A stretch of DNA of 64,000 nucleotides from Paractinoplanes lichenicola (GTDB lineage: Bacteria > Actinomycetota > Actinomycetes > Mycobacteriales > Micromonosporaceae): contig NZ_JAENHO010000004.1 in assembly GCF_016785085.1 (NCBI RefSeq), forward strand, positions 310,001 through 374,000, written 5' to 3'. The position numbers were made by a program, and so were the translations under genes. The notes under the pieces are model-generated. The model was not told the DNA's origin and did no database searches. It was given only the letters and a program-made list of their open reading frames with translations. This document shows positions 1 to 8,995 of this stretch, piece after piece. How positions within the stretch are numbered: position 1 is the stretch's first letter; each line of letters starts with the position of its first letter.

Positions 1-91
1 CCTGCTCGAAGGCTACGGCGCCTTGCGGGGCGAAATACGTGACGGCGTGCAACGGCTCGAAGAGCGCCCACATCCGGCGCGCGACAGACAT
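1..91 (-). CDS. SCO6745-family protein, 5' end only
   Basis: Reading leftward from an ATG at 91, the first 30 codons give MSVARRMWALFEPLHAVTYF followed by APQGAVAFEQ, and the frame runs off the window edge. The ARRMW-LFEPxHAVTYFAP start is the hallmark N-terminus of the actinobacterial SCO6745 family, a helical protein of about 250-290 residues with no settled function. A ribosome site AGGGTGAGG lies just upstream of the ATG. The gene is divergent from the gene at 122, only 30 bp away, so both promoters must share that gap or overlap the coding ends. Only the N-terminus can be seen, so the assignment rests on motif recognition. Confidence 0.75.
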   Translation of the reverse strand, partial: MSVARRMWALFEPLHAVTYFAPQGAVAFEQ

Positions 92-121
92 GACCTCACC
101 CTGCCATGACAGGATCGGCGG

Positions 122-700
122 GTGGGGCTTCGGCACTTGGCGGATCTGTCGGCGGCTCGGTGGCTTGTCGACGAGACCGATCGGCCGTGGACCGAGCGGG
201 TGACGTTCGGGCCGGGTGGCTTTGCCGCGTACGCGCGGGTGCGGTTCCTCGACGACCCGGCCTTTCCGGGCCAGAGCGAGAATGATGTCGCGCCGGCCGA
301 GGACGCGCCGACGGAGTCCGAGCAGATCGGGTTCGCCCTCGAGACCCTCAGCGGGCACACTGCGACGCCGGACGACTGCTATTTCTGCCTCTGGGACGGC
401 TGGGGTACGGAGATCGCGGGCAGCCCCCGGGTCGAGCTGCCGCACCGGTCCTACTTCCTGTTCCGTGGCAGCCTGACCGACTGGCGCGCGGCCGACCTGT
501 GGCCCGGGCAACCTCGGGGCACCACGCCCGATCCCGCGTTCGTCTGGCCCGCCGATCACGCCTGGTGCCTGGCCAAGGACGTCGACCCGCACTGGGCCGG
601 GGTCGGTGGGTCCGAAGCGGCCGTGGCGGGCCTGCTGGCCGACCCGCGCCTCGACGTCGTGCGGGCCGACCCCGCCGCCAAGCAGCCCACCTATTACTGA
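122..700 (+). CDS. Conserved hypothetical protein (192 aa)
   Basis: The function is not recognised. The GTG start at 122 is preceded by AGGA seven bases upstream. The protein has no signal peptide or membrane segment. It is rich in aromatic residues, with a stretch reading DDCYFCLWDGWG around residues 81-92 and a C-terminal block FVWPADHAWCLAKDVDPHWA around residues 140-160. The second block looks like a conserved core of actinobacterial hypothetical proteins. It is probably cytosolic. It diverges from the SCO6745-family gene and ends 22 bp before a tandem repeat block. Codon use is typical of the window. Confidence 0.6.
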   Translation: MGLRHLADLSAARWLVDETDRPWTERVTFGPGGFAAYARVRFLDDPAFPGQSENDVAPAEDAPTESEQIGFALETLSGHTATPDDCYFCLWDGWGTEIAGSPRVELPHRSYFLFRGSLTDWRAADLWPGQPRGTTPDPAFVWPADHAWCLAKDVDPHWAGVGGSEAAVAGLLADPRLDVVRADPAAKQPTYY

Positions 701-721
701 GGGGCGGGGCGGGGCGATTTT

Positions 722-874
722 CTGAGGTATGGGGGCGGGAGGGATTGCTGGGAGGTGGGGGCGGGAGGAATTGCTGAGAGGTGGGGGCAGGAGGAGTTCT
801 GAGAGATGACGGTGGGAGGAGTTACTGAGATGGGGGCGGGAGGAGTTACTGACGGATGGGGGCGGGAAGAAGGG
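722..874. repeat. Tandem imperfect repeat, six units of about 26 bp
   Basis: Six head-to-tail copies of a G-rich unit (CTGAGAGGTGGGGGC followed by GGGAGGAATT) start at 722, 748, 774, 799, 825 and 849, so the spacing is 24-26 bp. Units differ by a few substitutions and small indels. The array fills the gap between two converging genes. The plus strand is almost all purine with runs of five G. It is probably non-coding. Confidence 0.8.
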
Positions 875-875
875 G

Positions 876-1682
876 TCAGGGGGCGGTCACGTGGTGGCGG
901 CCCAGCGGCAGCATCAGCGGCTTGCCCGACGTCGGGTCCGTGATCACCTGGCTGTCCAGGCCGAACACCGCCCGTACGCAATCCTCCGTGAGCACCGACG
1001 AAGGGTCCCCGGCCGCGTGCAGCTTCCCGTCGGCCAGGGCGATCAGGTGGTCGGCGTAGCGGGCGGCCATGTTCAGGTCGTGCAGCACCATCACGACCGT
1101 CGTGCCGCGGTCGTGGTTGAGGTCGGTCAGCAGGTCGAGCACTTCGACCTGGTGGCTGACGTCGAGGAAGGTCGTCGGCTCGTCGAGCAGCAGCACGTCG
1201 GTCTGCTGGGCCAGGGCCATGGCGATCCACACCCGTTGGCGCTGGCCGCCCGAGAGTTCGTCGACCGAGCGGTCGGCCAGGTCGGCCGTGTGGGTGGCGT
1301 CCAGCGCGGCCGCCACGGCCAGGTCGTCGTCGTGGCTCCAGCGGGACAGCAGGCGCTGGTGCGGGTTGCGGCCGCGGCCGACGAGGTCGCTGACGGTGAT
1401 GCCTTCGGGCGCGATGGGGGATTGGGGGAGCAGCCCGAGCGTACGGGCGAGCTCTTTGGCCGGCATCTTGTGCACCTCGCGGCCGTCGAGCAGCACGTGG
1501 CCGTGGCGCGGGGCGAGCAGGCGCGACATCGAGCGCAGCAGCGTCGACTTGCCGCAGGCGTTGGCGCCGACGATCGCCGTGATCTTGCCGGGCGGCACGA
1601 CGAGGTCGAGCGATTCGATCACTGTCCGGTCGCCGTAGCCGAGCGACAACGAGGACACGGTGAGGGAATGAGAGGAAGTCAC
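876..1682 (-). CDS. Ferric-siderophore ABC transporter ATP-binding protein (FecE/FepC type)
   Basis: This is the ATPase that powers uptake of iron-siderophore complexes through the two permeases encoded upstream. The Walker A motif GANACGKS is at about residues 39-46, the ABC signature LSGGQ at about 143-147 and Walker B VLLLDE at about 163-168, followed by the H-loop histidine in VMVLHD. Its 268 residues are normal for the family. The GTG start at 1682 overlaps the TGA of the upstream permease by 4 bp. The reading frame stays open further upstream, but that extension lies inside the permease gene and is not real. It is the last gene of the iron-box operon, so translation is probably coupled along the whole mRNA. 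Confidence 0.93.
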   Translation of the reverse strand: MTSSHSLTVSSLSLGYGDRTVIESLDLVVPPGKITAIVGANACGKSTLLRSMSRLLAPRHGHVLLDGREVHKMPAKELARTLGLLPQSPIAPEGITVSDLVGRGRNPHQRLLSRWSHDDDLAVAAALDATHTADLADRSVDELSGGQRQRVWIAMALAQQTDVLLLDEPTTFLDVSHQVEVLDLLTDLNHDRGTTVVMVLHDLNMAARYADHLIALADGKLHAAGDPSSVLTEDCVRAVFGLDSQVITDPTSGKPLMLPLGRHHVTAP

Positions 1683-2704
1683 AGGGAGCCTCCCGCGCGG
1701 TTGGTGCGGATGAGCAGATAGACGAGGTAGGGCGCGCCGAGCACGCCGGTGATGACGCCGACCGGGTAGCGGATGTCGAACGCGTACTGGCCGATCAGGT
1801 CGGCCACCAGCACCAGGAGCGCCCCGACCAGGCCCGCCGGCACGAGCAGGGAGCCGGCCGAGCCGACGATGCGGGCCGCGATCGGGCCGGACAGGAAGGC
1901 CACGAACGCGATCGGGCCGGTGGCGGCGGTGGCGAACGCGAGGAGCCCGACGGCGGCCACGATCACCAAGATCCGAGTTCGTTCCAGCCGTACGCCCAAC
2001 GCCGCGGCCGTGTCGTCGCCGAGCTGGAGCATGAACAGGTTGCGGGCCTGCGCGAGCAGCACCGGCCCGAGCACGAGCAGCGCGATCACGACCGGCAGCG
2101 TCTCGTCCCAGGTCGCGCCGTTGAGGCTGCCGGTCAGCCACCGTACGGCCTGTTGCAGGTCCCATTGTGCGGCCTGGCTCAGCACGTACGCGGTGGCGCT
2201 GTCGAGCATGGCGGCGATGCCGATGCCGATCAGGATGAGCCGGGTGCCCACCACCCCGTCGCGGAACGACAGGACGTAGACGACGATCGCCACGCCGAGC
2301 CCGGCCACGATCGCGAACGCCGACACACCGGTCTCGCTCAGGCCGAGGATGACGATGGCGAACGCGGCCGCGGCGCTCGCGCCCGAGGTGATGCCGATGA
2401 CGTCGGGGCTGGCCAGCGGGTTGCGCAGCATGGTCTGGAAGGTCACGCCGCCCAGCCCGAAGCAGAACCCGGCCAGCGCGGCCAGCGTGGCCCGGGGCAG
2501 CCGCAGCTCGCCCACGGTGAACGACGCGCCCGGCACGGTCTCCCCGAGGATCACGCGCCAGATCTCGGACAGGGAGTAGTAGGTCTCGCCGACGATCAGG
2601 CTGACCAGGTAGGCCGCGACGATGAGAGCGGCCAGGAGGCCCAGGACGAGGGCGTAGCGGCGGGCGCGGCGTACGCGGCTGCTGATGACAGCATCGAGAG
2701 TCAC
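1679..2704 (-). CDS. FecCD-family iron-siderophore permease, second subunit
   Basis: An inner-membrane subunit of about 341 residues with the usual nine to ten hydrophobic helices of FecCD permeases. Family signatures are RLPRATLAALAGFCFGLGG near residues 68-86 and the GPIAFVAFLSGPIAARI segment near residue 255, which contacts the ATPase. The GTG start at 2704 overlaps the stop of the first permease by 4 bp. It pairs with that paralogue to form the membrane channel. The longer open frame upstream is an out-of-frame shadow of the first permease. Confidence 0.93.
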   Translation of the reverse strand: MTLDAVISSRVRRARRYALVLGLLAALIVAAYLVSLIVGETYYSLSEIWRVILGETVPGASFTVGELRLPRATLAALAGFCFGLGGVTFQTMLRNPLASPDVIGITSGASAAAAFAIVILGLSETGVSAFAIVAGLGVAIVVYVLSFRDGVVGTRLILIGIGIAAMLDSATAYVLSQAAQWDLQQAVRWLTGSLNGATWDETLPVVIALLVLGPVLLAQARNLFMLQLGDDTAAALGVRLERTRILVIVAAVGLLAFATAATGPIAFVAFLSGPIAARIVGSAGSLLVPAGLVGALLVLVADLIGQYAFDIRYPVGVITGVLGAPYLVYLLIRTNRAGGSL

Positions 2705-3744
2705 AGCTCGCGCACCTTCTGCCGCCGGACGATGTAGATGAAGAACGGGGCGCCGATCAGCGCCGTGATGATGCCGACGTCGATCTCCTGCGGGCGCGCC
2801 ACCACCCGGCCCACCACGTCGGCCGCGGTCAGCAGGGCCGCCCCGACGACCGCCGAGAACGGCAGCAGCCAGCGGTGGTCGAGCCCGATCAGCAGCCGGC
2901 ACAGGTGCGGCACGACCAGCCCGACGAAGGCGATCGGCCCGGCCACCGCGGTCGACGCGCCGCACAGCAGCACCGCGCCCAGCGCCGCCACCGCGCGGGC
3001 CAGCGCCACGCGTTCGCCCAGCCCGGCCGCGAGGTCGTCGCCGAGCGCGAGCGAGTTGAGCGACTTGGCCGAGAGCAGCGAGATCGCGAAGCCGACGAGC
3101 AGGAACGGACCGGCCTGGCGCAGGCTGTCGTACGACGCGCCGCCGACCCCGCCGATCTGCCACGACTGGAAGCCGGTGGCGATGTCGCTCCGGGGCAGCA
3201 CGAACGCGCTGATCAGGGAGGCCAGGGCGGCCGAGATCGCGGCGCCGGCCAGGGCGAGCTTGAGCGGGGTGGCCCCGCCGCGGCCGAGGGAGCCCACGGC
3301 GTACACGAAGACCGCCGTGACCGCCGCACCCGCGATGGCCACCCAGATGTAGGAGGTGGCCGAGCTGAGGCCGAAGGTCACGATGCCGGTGACGACGGCG
3401 AGCGAGGCGCCCATGTTGACGCCCAGGATGCCCGGGTCGGCCAGGGGGTTGCGGGTGACGCCCTGCATGACCGCGCCGGCCAGGCCGAGCGCGGCGCCGA
3501 CGACGAGCGCCAGGAGCGTACGGGGAATGCGTTTGACCACCGCGGCCTGGCCCAGGTTGTCGTCGCCGCCCCGCACGCCGGCGACGATGTCGGACCACGG
3601 CACGATCCGCGAGCCGAACGCGACCGACGCCACCATGAGCAGGGCGAGCACGACGAGTGCGGCGAGAATCCACAGCGTACGCACCCGTGCCGGGCGCCGC
3701 CGAACAGCGGGACCCGGCACGGGAGGGGTGTCGAGCTGCGTCAT
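2701..3744 (-). CDS. FecCD-family iron-siderophore permease, first subunit
   Basis: A 347-residue integral membrane protein. It has a basic proline-rich cytosolic N-terminus (about 20 residues), then a first helix at about residues 24-44. The family blocks are RIPRTLLALVVGAALGLAGA near residue 71 and GPIAFVGLVVPHLCRLL near residue 270, the latter being the coupling region for the ATPase. The ATG start at 3744 overlaps the TGA of the binding-protein gene by 4 bp (ATGA), and its own stop overlaps the next permease start in the same way. Together with the second permease it forms the translocation pathway for ferric siderophore. Confidence 0.93.
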   Translation of the reverse strand: MTQLDTPPVPGPAVRRRPARVRTLWILAALVVLALLMVASVAFGSRIVPWSDIVAGVRGGDDNLGQAAVVKRIPRTLLALVVGAALGLAGAVMQGVTRNPLADPGILGVNMGASLAVVTGIVTFGLSSATSYIWVAIAGAAVTAVFVYAVGSLGRGGATPLKLALAGAAISAALASLISAFVLPRSDIATGFQSWQIGGVGGASYDSLRQAGPFLLVGFAISLLSAKSLNSLALGDDLAAGLGERVALARAVAALGAVLLCGASTAVAGPIAFVGLVVPHLCRLLIGLDHRWLLPFSAVVGAALLTAADVVGRVVARPQEIDVGIITALIGAPFFIYIVRRQKVREL

Positions 3745-4781
3745 GACACCTTGTCGGCGGCGGTCGCGAGCAGGTTGACGTAGTCGTTGAGCACGAACGG
3801 GATGGCCAGCACGGTCGGGTTGGCCGCGGTGGCGAGCGGGGTGCTGCCGACGAGCTGCACCACCGAGCCGCGCTTGACCGCCGGGATCTTCGACAGCAGC
3901 GGGTCGGCTTGGAGCTTGGCCAGCTGGTCCTCGGTGTCGGAATACATCACGATGACGTCGACGTCGTCGAACGCCTGGATCTGCTCGGAGCTCTTGTTGA
4001 GCGTGAACGCGTCGGTGCCGGCCGAGTCCTTCTCGACCACGTCGGCGATCTTGAGGCCGAGGTCGCTGAAGAACTGCGTACGGGTGTCGTGGCTGGTGTA
4101 ATAGCCGATCTTGCTCAGGTCGGTCGGGTCGATGTGCGTCACGAACATCGTCTGCTTGCCGGCCAGCTGCGGCTTGGTGGCGGCCGCGTCCTTCATGGCC
4201 TTCTCGGTGCTCGCGATCAGCGCGTCACCCTCGGCCTGCAGGCCCAGCGCCTGGCTGGAGAGCTTCACGATGTCGCGCCACGGGGTCGCCCAGGGCGCGT
4301 CCGGGTACGCGATGACCGGCGCGATCTTGCTGAGCGTGTCGTAGTCCTGCTGGGTGATGCCCGAGTACGTGGCCAGGATGACGTCCGGCTTGGTGTTCGC
4401 GACGGCCTCGAACGCGATGCCGTCGGTCTCGTCGAACATGACCGGGGCCTGGCCGCCGAGCTCTTTGATCTTGTCGCCGACCCACGGCAGCATGCCGTCG
4501 CCGTCGTCGTCACCGAAGTTGGCCTTGGCCATGCCGACCGGCACGATGCCCAGAGCCAGCGGCACCTCGTGGTTCTCCCACTGCACGGTGGCGACGCGCT
4601 CGGGCTTCTTCTCGATCGTGGTCGTGCCGAGCTTGTGCTTGATGGTGATCGGGAACTGCGCGGCGGCGGAGCTGCCACCGGCCGCGGGAGTGTCGTCGGA
4701 CTCGTCGGAGCCACCGCAGGCGGCCAGGGCCAGAGCGGCGGCAGCGGCGACGGCCGCGGCCAGCAAACGAGGGGCGCGCAT
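3741..4781 (-). CDS. Iron-siderophore substrate-binding lipoprotein
   Basis: This is the extracellular binding protein that hands ferric siderophore to the permeases. The N-terminus is a lipoprotein signal: MRAPRLLAAAVAAAAALALAAC, with lipobox LAAC and a Ser/Asp/Gly-rich linker after the cysteine. The mature part has the two-lobed FepB/FhuD-type fold. It shows the RVATVQWENHEVPLALGI strand-helix start, and FVLNDYVNLLATAADKV closes the protein. Length (346 residues) is normal. The ATG at 4781 is preceded by CTGGAG. It is the first gene of the four-gene operon, and an IdeR/DmdR-type iron box lies 31 bp upstream of the start, so it should be induced by iron starvation. Confidence 0.93.
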   Translation of the reverse strand: MRAPRLLAAAVAAAAALALAACGGSDESDDTPAAGGSSAAAQFPITIKHKLGTTTIEKKPERVATVQWENHEVPLALGIVPVGMAKANFGDDDGDGMLPWVGDKIKELGGQAPVMFDETDGIAFEAVANTKPDVILATYSGITQQDYDTLSKIAPVIAYPDAPWATPWRDIVKLSSQALGLQAEGDALIASTEKAMKDAAATKPQLAGKQTMFVTHIDPTDLSKIGYYTSHDTRTQFFSDLGLKIADVVEKDSAGTDAFTLNKSSEQIQAFDDVDVIVMYSDTEDQLAKLQADPLLSKIPAVKRGSVVQLVGSTPLATAANPTVLAIPFVLNDYVNLLATAADKVS

Positions 4782-4811
4782 GCGCGGACTCCAGTTCTAC
4801 AAAATTCAAAA

Positions 4812-4830
4812 TAAGGGATGCCTAACCTAA
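4812..4830 (-). promoter_or_regulatory. Iron box (IdeR/DmdR-type operator)
   Basis: On the minus strand this reads TTAGGTTAGGCATCCCTTA. It agrees at 15 of 19 positions with the actinobacterial iron-box consensus TTAGGTTAGGCTAACCTAA; the first 11 bases are perfect. It lies 31 bp upstream of the lipoprotein start. Binding of Fe-loaded DtxR-family repressor here would shut off the siderophore operon when iron is plentiful. Confidence 0.88.
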
Positions 4831-4922
4831 CAGCGTCCCGGAAGCGGAGTCAGCGCTCGGAATATGAAAAGGGCACAGGTCACGGCGGGGTGAGGGGCCC
4901 GCGCGCGGCCCGAAGCGGTCTG

Positions 4923-5591
4923 CTACTCGAAGAGGGTCCAGTTGCCCTCGGAGATGACCTCGACCGTGTCGCCGACGACCTTGATGGCGGTGTCGTCGTC
5001 GATCGCGTAGGACGGGTTGGGGAGGGTGGCGGCCCATTTCTCGGCGGCGCCCATGTGGTTTTCGGGCAGGGCGGGGTGGTCGAGGTGCGGGAAGATCGAG
5101 AAGTCGACCAGGCCGAGTGTGCTGTCGTCGCCGCCGGTGGGTGGGCGCCAGCCGACGAAGTCCTCGCCGATCCGGGGGGTCATGATCATGCTGCCGGCGC
5201 TCAGGCCGACCCAGACCGTGTCGTCCAGGGCGGGCAGCAGGGCGGCCAGGCCCGACTCGCGCATCCAGTAGTGCAGGAACAGCGGGTCGCCGCCGTTGAC
5301 CAGCAGGACGTCGGCCTCGCGGACGACCGGCTGCCAGCGCTCCGGGCCGAGGCTGGGCAGGACGCTCAGCTCGAGCACGCCGACGGACTTCCAGCCCAGC
5401 TCGGTCATCGGGCACTCGGATTCCTGCCCGGCCACGAAATTCCACGCCCGGCCGAAGCCGCCCGGGTTGGCGTAGCCGGCGGTCGGGATGCACAGGGCCG
5501 TCGCCCCGGCGATCGGCTTGCCCAGCACGTCGAGCAGGGCGTCGTGGATGCTCTGATTACGGACGCCGCCTGAGGTCAGCAGAAGTCTCAT
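4923..5591 (-). CDS. Peptidase S51 (dipeptidase E-like)
   Basis: A cytosolic serine peptidase-like protein of 222 residues. The nucleophile elbow GLSAGSM places the catalytic serine at about residue 131. The preceding strand ADVLLVNGGDPLFLHYW matches the oxyanion region of S51 peptidases, which cleave Asp-X dipeptides or related small substrates (the cyanophycinase relatives share the fold). I chose the ATG at 5591 because the family starts with MRLLLTSGG; the frame is open further upstream but that stretch overlaps the divergent regulator gene. No signal peptide is present. It is divergently arranged with the HxlR regulator, which may control it. Confidence 0.85.
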   Translation of the reverse strand: MRLLLTSGGVRNQSIHDALLDVLGKPIAGATALCIPTAGYANPGGFGRAWNFVAGQESECPMTELGWKSVGVLELSVLPSLGPERWQPVVREADVLLVNGGDPLFLHYWMRESGLAALLPALDDTVWVGLSAGSMIMTPRIGEDFVGWRPPTGGDDSTLGLVDFSIFPHLDHPALPENHMGAAEKWAATLPNPSYAIDDDTAIKVVGDTVEVISEGNWTLFE

Positions 5592-5637
5592 GCGTGCTGA
5601 CGGTAGCAGCACCGGTTGCGAAGTACCATCAGTCTCG

Positions 5638-6159
5638 ATGAGGGCGGAAACAACTGACGCGCACCGGTCGGGCTGCCCGATCAACCTGGCCGTCGAGGTG
5701 CTGGGCGACAAGTGGTCGCTGGTCGTGCTGCGCGACGTGATGTTCGGCGATCGGCACTACTTCCGCGAGCTGCTCACCGGCTCTGAGGAAGGCATCGCCT
5801 CCAACATCCTGGCCGACCGGCTGCGCCGGCTCGTCGCCCACGGCCTGCTCTGGCGCGCGGACGACGAGACCCACAAGCAGAAGATCCGCTACAGCCTGAC
5901 CGAGGCCGGGGTGCAGCTGGTGCCGGTGATGGCCGCGCTCGGCTCCTGGGGCCGGCGGCACATGCCGGCCGGCCACGAGCTGTCAGTCCGCGCCGAGCTG
6001 CTCGAACGCGGCGGCCCCGACCTGTGGGACCGCTTCATGGACGAGCTACGCGAACAACACCTCGGGCTGGCACGGCCGCCGGGCACTCCATCGGTTTTCG
6101 CCGAGCTACAGGCGGCGTACGAGGCCGCCGTCAACAAAAAGGGTCAGGACAGCCGGTAG
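5638..6159 (+). CDS. HxlR-family winged-helix transcriptional regulator
   Basis: The N-terminus carries the HxlR signature: a cysteine near residue 13 ([20 protein letters not shown]), then the winged helix with the recognition part [18 protein letters not shown] at about residues 59-76. The C-terminus extends to 173 residues, longer than minimal HxlR proteins (about 110-130), as in several actinobacterial members. Two in-frame ATGs exist, at 5590 and 5638. I prefer 5638 because the upstream one would overlap the start codon of the divergent peptidase gene. It probably regulates itself and that peptidase. Its last 16 bp overlap the 3' end of the converging chemotaxis receptor gene. Confidence 0.87.
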   Translation: MRAETTDAHRSGCPINLAVEVLGDKWSLVVLRDVMFGDRHYFRELLTGSEEGIASNILADRLRRLVAHGLLWRADDETHKQKIRYSLTEAGVQLVPVMAALGSWGRRHMPAGHELSVRAELLERGGPDLWDRFMDELREQHLGLARPPGTPSVFAELQAAYEAAVNKKGQDSR

Positions 6160-7748
6160 ACCGAGACCGTCGCCTGCAGCTCGGCCGCGGTCTGGGCCAG
6201 GCTGGCCGCGGTCTGCTGCGTGTCGGAGGCGCCCGACGTGACGTGCGCGGCGGCCTCGGAGACGCCCGCGATCGTGTCGGCGATGCTGGTCGAGCCCATG
6301 GCGGCCTCGTTGACGCTGCGCGAGATCTCGGCCGTGGTGGCGGTCTGCTCCTCGACGGCGGCCGCGATGGTCGTCGTGTAGTCGTTGATCGTGCCGATGA
6401 CCTCGCCGATCTGCTGGATCGCGATCACGGCGGCGTTGCTCTCGGCCTGGATCGCGCCGACCTGGGTGGTGATCTCCTGGGTGGCCCGGGCGGTCTCCTG
6501 GGCCAGGTCCTTGACCTCGCTGGCGACCACGGCGAAGCCCTTGCCGGCCTCGCCCGCGCGGGCCGCCTCGATGGTGGCGTTGAGCGCGAGCAGGTTGGTC
6601 TGCTCGGCGATCGAGGTGATCAGCGCGACGACCGAGCCGATCTGCCCGGAGGCCGCGACCAGGCGGGCCACGCTGGCGTTGGTGCTCTCGGCCGCGCGGG
6701 CCGCGTCGGCCGCGACGCCGGCCGCCTCGTTGGCGTTGTTGGAGATCTCGCGGATCGACACGCCCATCTCCTCGGCGCCCGCCGAGACCGTGGTGACGCT
6801 CGTCGAGACCATGGCGGCCGACTCCGAGACCGTGGACACCTGGGCCGAGGTCTCCTCGGCCGACGCCGACAGCTCCGACGACACGGCCGAGAGCTCCTCG
6901 GAGGCCGAGGCCAGCAGCGTCGAGCTGTTCTGGATGCGCTCGACCATCTCGCCCATGGCGACGGCGGTGCGGTTGAGCGTCTCGGACATGTGGCCGACCT
7001 CGTCGTCGCTCTCCACCGCGACCCGGGCGGTGAGGTCGCCCTGGGCGATCCGCTCGAGCGCCTCGACGTTGCGGCCCAGCGGCTTGACGATCATGCGGGC
7101 GATCGCGAAGGCCAGTGCCAGACCCAGCAGCAGGCTGCCCGCGAGCAGGCCGATCACGAGCGTCCGGGTGGACTCGTAGGTGGACTGGGCGGCGGCCGCC
7201 TGCGCCGCGCTCGCCTTGACCGTCATGTCGGACAGCGCGGTCAGGTCGGTGCGCACGTCGGCCATCTCCTTGGCCATCTCGCCGTCGCGCAGCGCGTTGA
7301 GCTCGACCTGAGCGTTGCGCTTGGACAGCGGCAGCACGTCGATGGCGACGACCTTGGCGTACTCGGCCCAGTTCTGGTCGAAGTGCGCCGCGGTGGCCAG
7401 GGCGGCCGAGCCCACCGGATAGGACTGGAACTCCTTGGAATATTGGACGACCTCGCCCTTGGCCTTGGTGATGGCGGCCTCGGCGGTGGTCCGCTCGGCG
7501 TCGTTGCCGGCCAGCATGTGGGCGTCCACCGCGAGCCACACGCGGTTGACCGCGGCGCGCAGGTTGCCGATGCTGTTCAGCTCCTGGTTCTGCGTGAACC
7601 CGTGCTTGACCTGGTTGTTCGTCTCGCTGAGGCTGCTCAGCGCGTAGAGGCCGTTGCCGACCCCGAGGAGGGAGACCACGCCGACCGCGGCCATGATCTT
7701 GGTGCCGACGCGCCGGTCGGCGACCAGACGCTTGATACGACTGCTCAC
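6144..7748 (-). CDS. Methyl-accepting chemotaxis protein
   Basis: A transmembrane chemoreceptor of 534 residues. A short basic tail is followed by a first membrane helix at about residues 14-34. Next come an extracellular four-helix-bundle sensor of about 150 residues, a second helix ([20 protein letters not shown]) and a HAMP domain. The long coiled-coil signalling domain ends the protein. The conserved hairpin tip, which docks CheA and CheW, reads [20 protein letters not shown]. The GTG at 7748 has GGAG six bases upstream, whereas an ATG at 7754 abuts the same GGAG, so I prefer the GTG. No C-terminal CheR-tethering pentapeptide is seen. No che genes are nearby. Its 3' end overlaps the converging HxlR gene by 16 bp. 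Confidence 0.93.
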   Translation of the reverse strand: MSSRIKRLVADRRVGTKIMAAVGVVSLLGVGNGLYALSSLSETNNQVKHGFTQNQELNSIGNLRAAVNRVWLAVDAHMLAGNDAERTTAEAAITKAKGEVVQYSKEFQSYPVGSAALATAAHFDQNWAEYAKVVAIDVLPLSKRNAQVELNALRDGEMAKEMADVRTDLTALSDMTVKASAAQAAAAQSTYESTRTLVIGLLAGSLLLGLALAFAIARMIVKPLGRNVEALERIAQGDLTARVAVESDDEVGHMSETLNRTAVAMGEMVERIQNSSTLLASASEELSAVSSELSASAEETSAQVSTVSESAAMVSTSVTTVSAGAEEMGVSIREISNNANEAAGVAADAARAAESTNASVARLVAASGQIGSVVALITSIAEQTNLLALNATIEAARAGEAGKGFAVVASEVKDLAQETARATQEITTQVGAIQAESNAAVIAIQQIGEVIGTINDYTTTIAAAVEEQTATTAEISRSVNEAAMGSTSIADTIAGVSEAAAHVTSGASDTQQTAASLAQTAAELQATVSVYRLS

Positions 7749-7860
7749 TGGCATCTCCGTGGTGCGGTTCGCGGTTTGAGGTGTCGGCCGCAAGATCGGT
7801 CGGCGCCCGCCGGATGCTCAGGAACCGCACGGTTGCGAAAACGTTGCGATACTTGGCCGC

Positions 7861-8871
7861 ATGACTCGTGAGCCGCAGCGCGCGACGCTGGCCGCCGTCG
7901 CGCGGGAGGCCGGGGTGTCCGTGCCGACCGTCTCCAAGGTGGTCAACGGCCGCACCGACGTGGCCTCCGAGACCCGCCGGCGGATCGAGGCGCTGCTGGT
8001 GCGGCACGGCTATGTCGCGCGCGGCCTGGGCGGGGCACAACCTGCCACCCGTACGGTCGAGGTCGTCTTCGACGCCATGCGGACGCCCAACAACCTCGAC
8101 ATCCTGTTCGGCGCGCTGGAGGCCGCGGCCGCCGGCGGGGTCGAGGTCGTGGTGGGCACCGTCCCGGAGGATCCGCTGGGCGCGGCCTGGGCCCGCCGGA
8201 TGGCCGCCGCCCACCGGGAGGGCCTGATCCTGGTCACCTCCGAGATCAACAGCCGGCAGTGGCGGCAGTTCGCCGAGCAGCGGATCCCGGTGGTGGCGAT
8301 CGACCCGATCAACCTGCCCGGCCCCGACGTGCCCAGCGTGGGCGCCACCAACTTCAACGGCGGCATGGCGGCCACCGATCACCTGCTCGACCTGGGGCAC
8401 CGGCGGATCGGCTTCATCGAGGGCCCGACCGGCGCGATGGTGGCGGTCGCCCGCCTGCACGGCTATCACGCCGCCCTGGCCCAGCGCGGGCTGACCAGCG
8501 ACCCGGCGCTGATGGCGGCGGGGCCGTTCACGTTCGAGGCCGGCTTCGCGGCCGCGCTCGACCTGCTCGGGCGCACGCCCCGGCCGACCGCGCTGTTCGC
8601 CTCGAACGACGGGCAGGCGCTGGGCGCGATCGAGGCGGCGCGCACGCTCGGCCTGCGCGTGCCCGAGGACGTCAGCGTGGTGGGCTTCGACGACATCAAC
8701 GCGGCCCGGTGGTCGGCGCCGCCGCTGACCACCGTGCGTCAGCCGTTCGCCGAGATGGGCCGGGTGGCCATGCGCCGTCTGTTGCGGCTGATCGCGGGGG
8801 AGGAGCTGGCCTCGCCGCGGGTCGAGCTGGCCACCCAGTTGATCGTCCGGAAGTCGACCGCGGCCGCCTGA
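7861..8871 (+). CDS. LacI-family transcriptional regulator
   Basis: A sugar-responsive repressor of 336 residues. The N-terminal HTH reads TLAAVAREAGVSVPTVSKVV, followed by a hinge helix and a periplasmic-binding-protein-like effector domain. The C-terminal pattern VPEDVSVVGFDDINAARW with PPLTTVRQPFAEMG is typical of the family. The gene sits 125 bp upstream of the beta-helix protein gene in the same orientation. A short palindrome between them is a good candidate operator, so this repressor probably controls that gene. Upstream of its ATG, two GTTGCGA direct repeats lie at 7832 and 7843, exactly 11 bp apart; they could be an autoregulatory site. Confidence 0.92.
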   Translation: MTREPQRATLAAVAREAGVSVPTVSKVVNGRTDVASETRRRIEALLVRHGYVARGLGGAQPATRTVEVVFDAMRTPNNLDILFGALEAAAAGGVEVVVGTVPEDPLGAAWARRMAAAHREGLILVTSEINSRQWRQFAEQRIPVVAIDPINLPGPDVPSVGATNFNGGMAATDHLLDLGHRRIGFIEGPTGAMVAVARLHGYHAALAQRGLTSDPALMAAGPFTFEAGFAAALDLLGRTPRPTALFASNDGQALGAIEAARTLGLRVPEDVSVVGFDDINAARWSAPPLTTVRQPFAEMGRVAMRRLLRLIAGEELASPRVELATQLIVRKSTAAA

Positions 8872-8906
8872 TCCTGGGCTATAACAAGCTGCGGGTCCGA
8901 GAATCC

Positions 8907-8920
8907 TCGAAAGTTTTCGA
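8907..8920. promoter_or_regulatory. Candidate LacI-type operator
   Basis: The sequence TCGAAAGTTTTCGA has perfect 6-bp inverted arms around a 2-bp centre, the size and symmetry expected of a LacI-family operator. It lies between the LacI gene (stop at 8871) and the beta-helix gene (start at 8996). Assignment of the regulator is by proximity. Confidence 0.5.
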
Positions 8921-8995
8921 CCTTGTGACTTGATATTTTCGCAATCTAACGTTGAGGACGGCCCGCTACCGCCCCTCGTCGAAAGGCTTGCGCTG

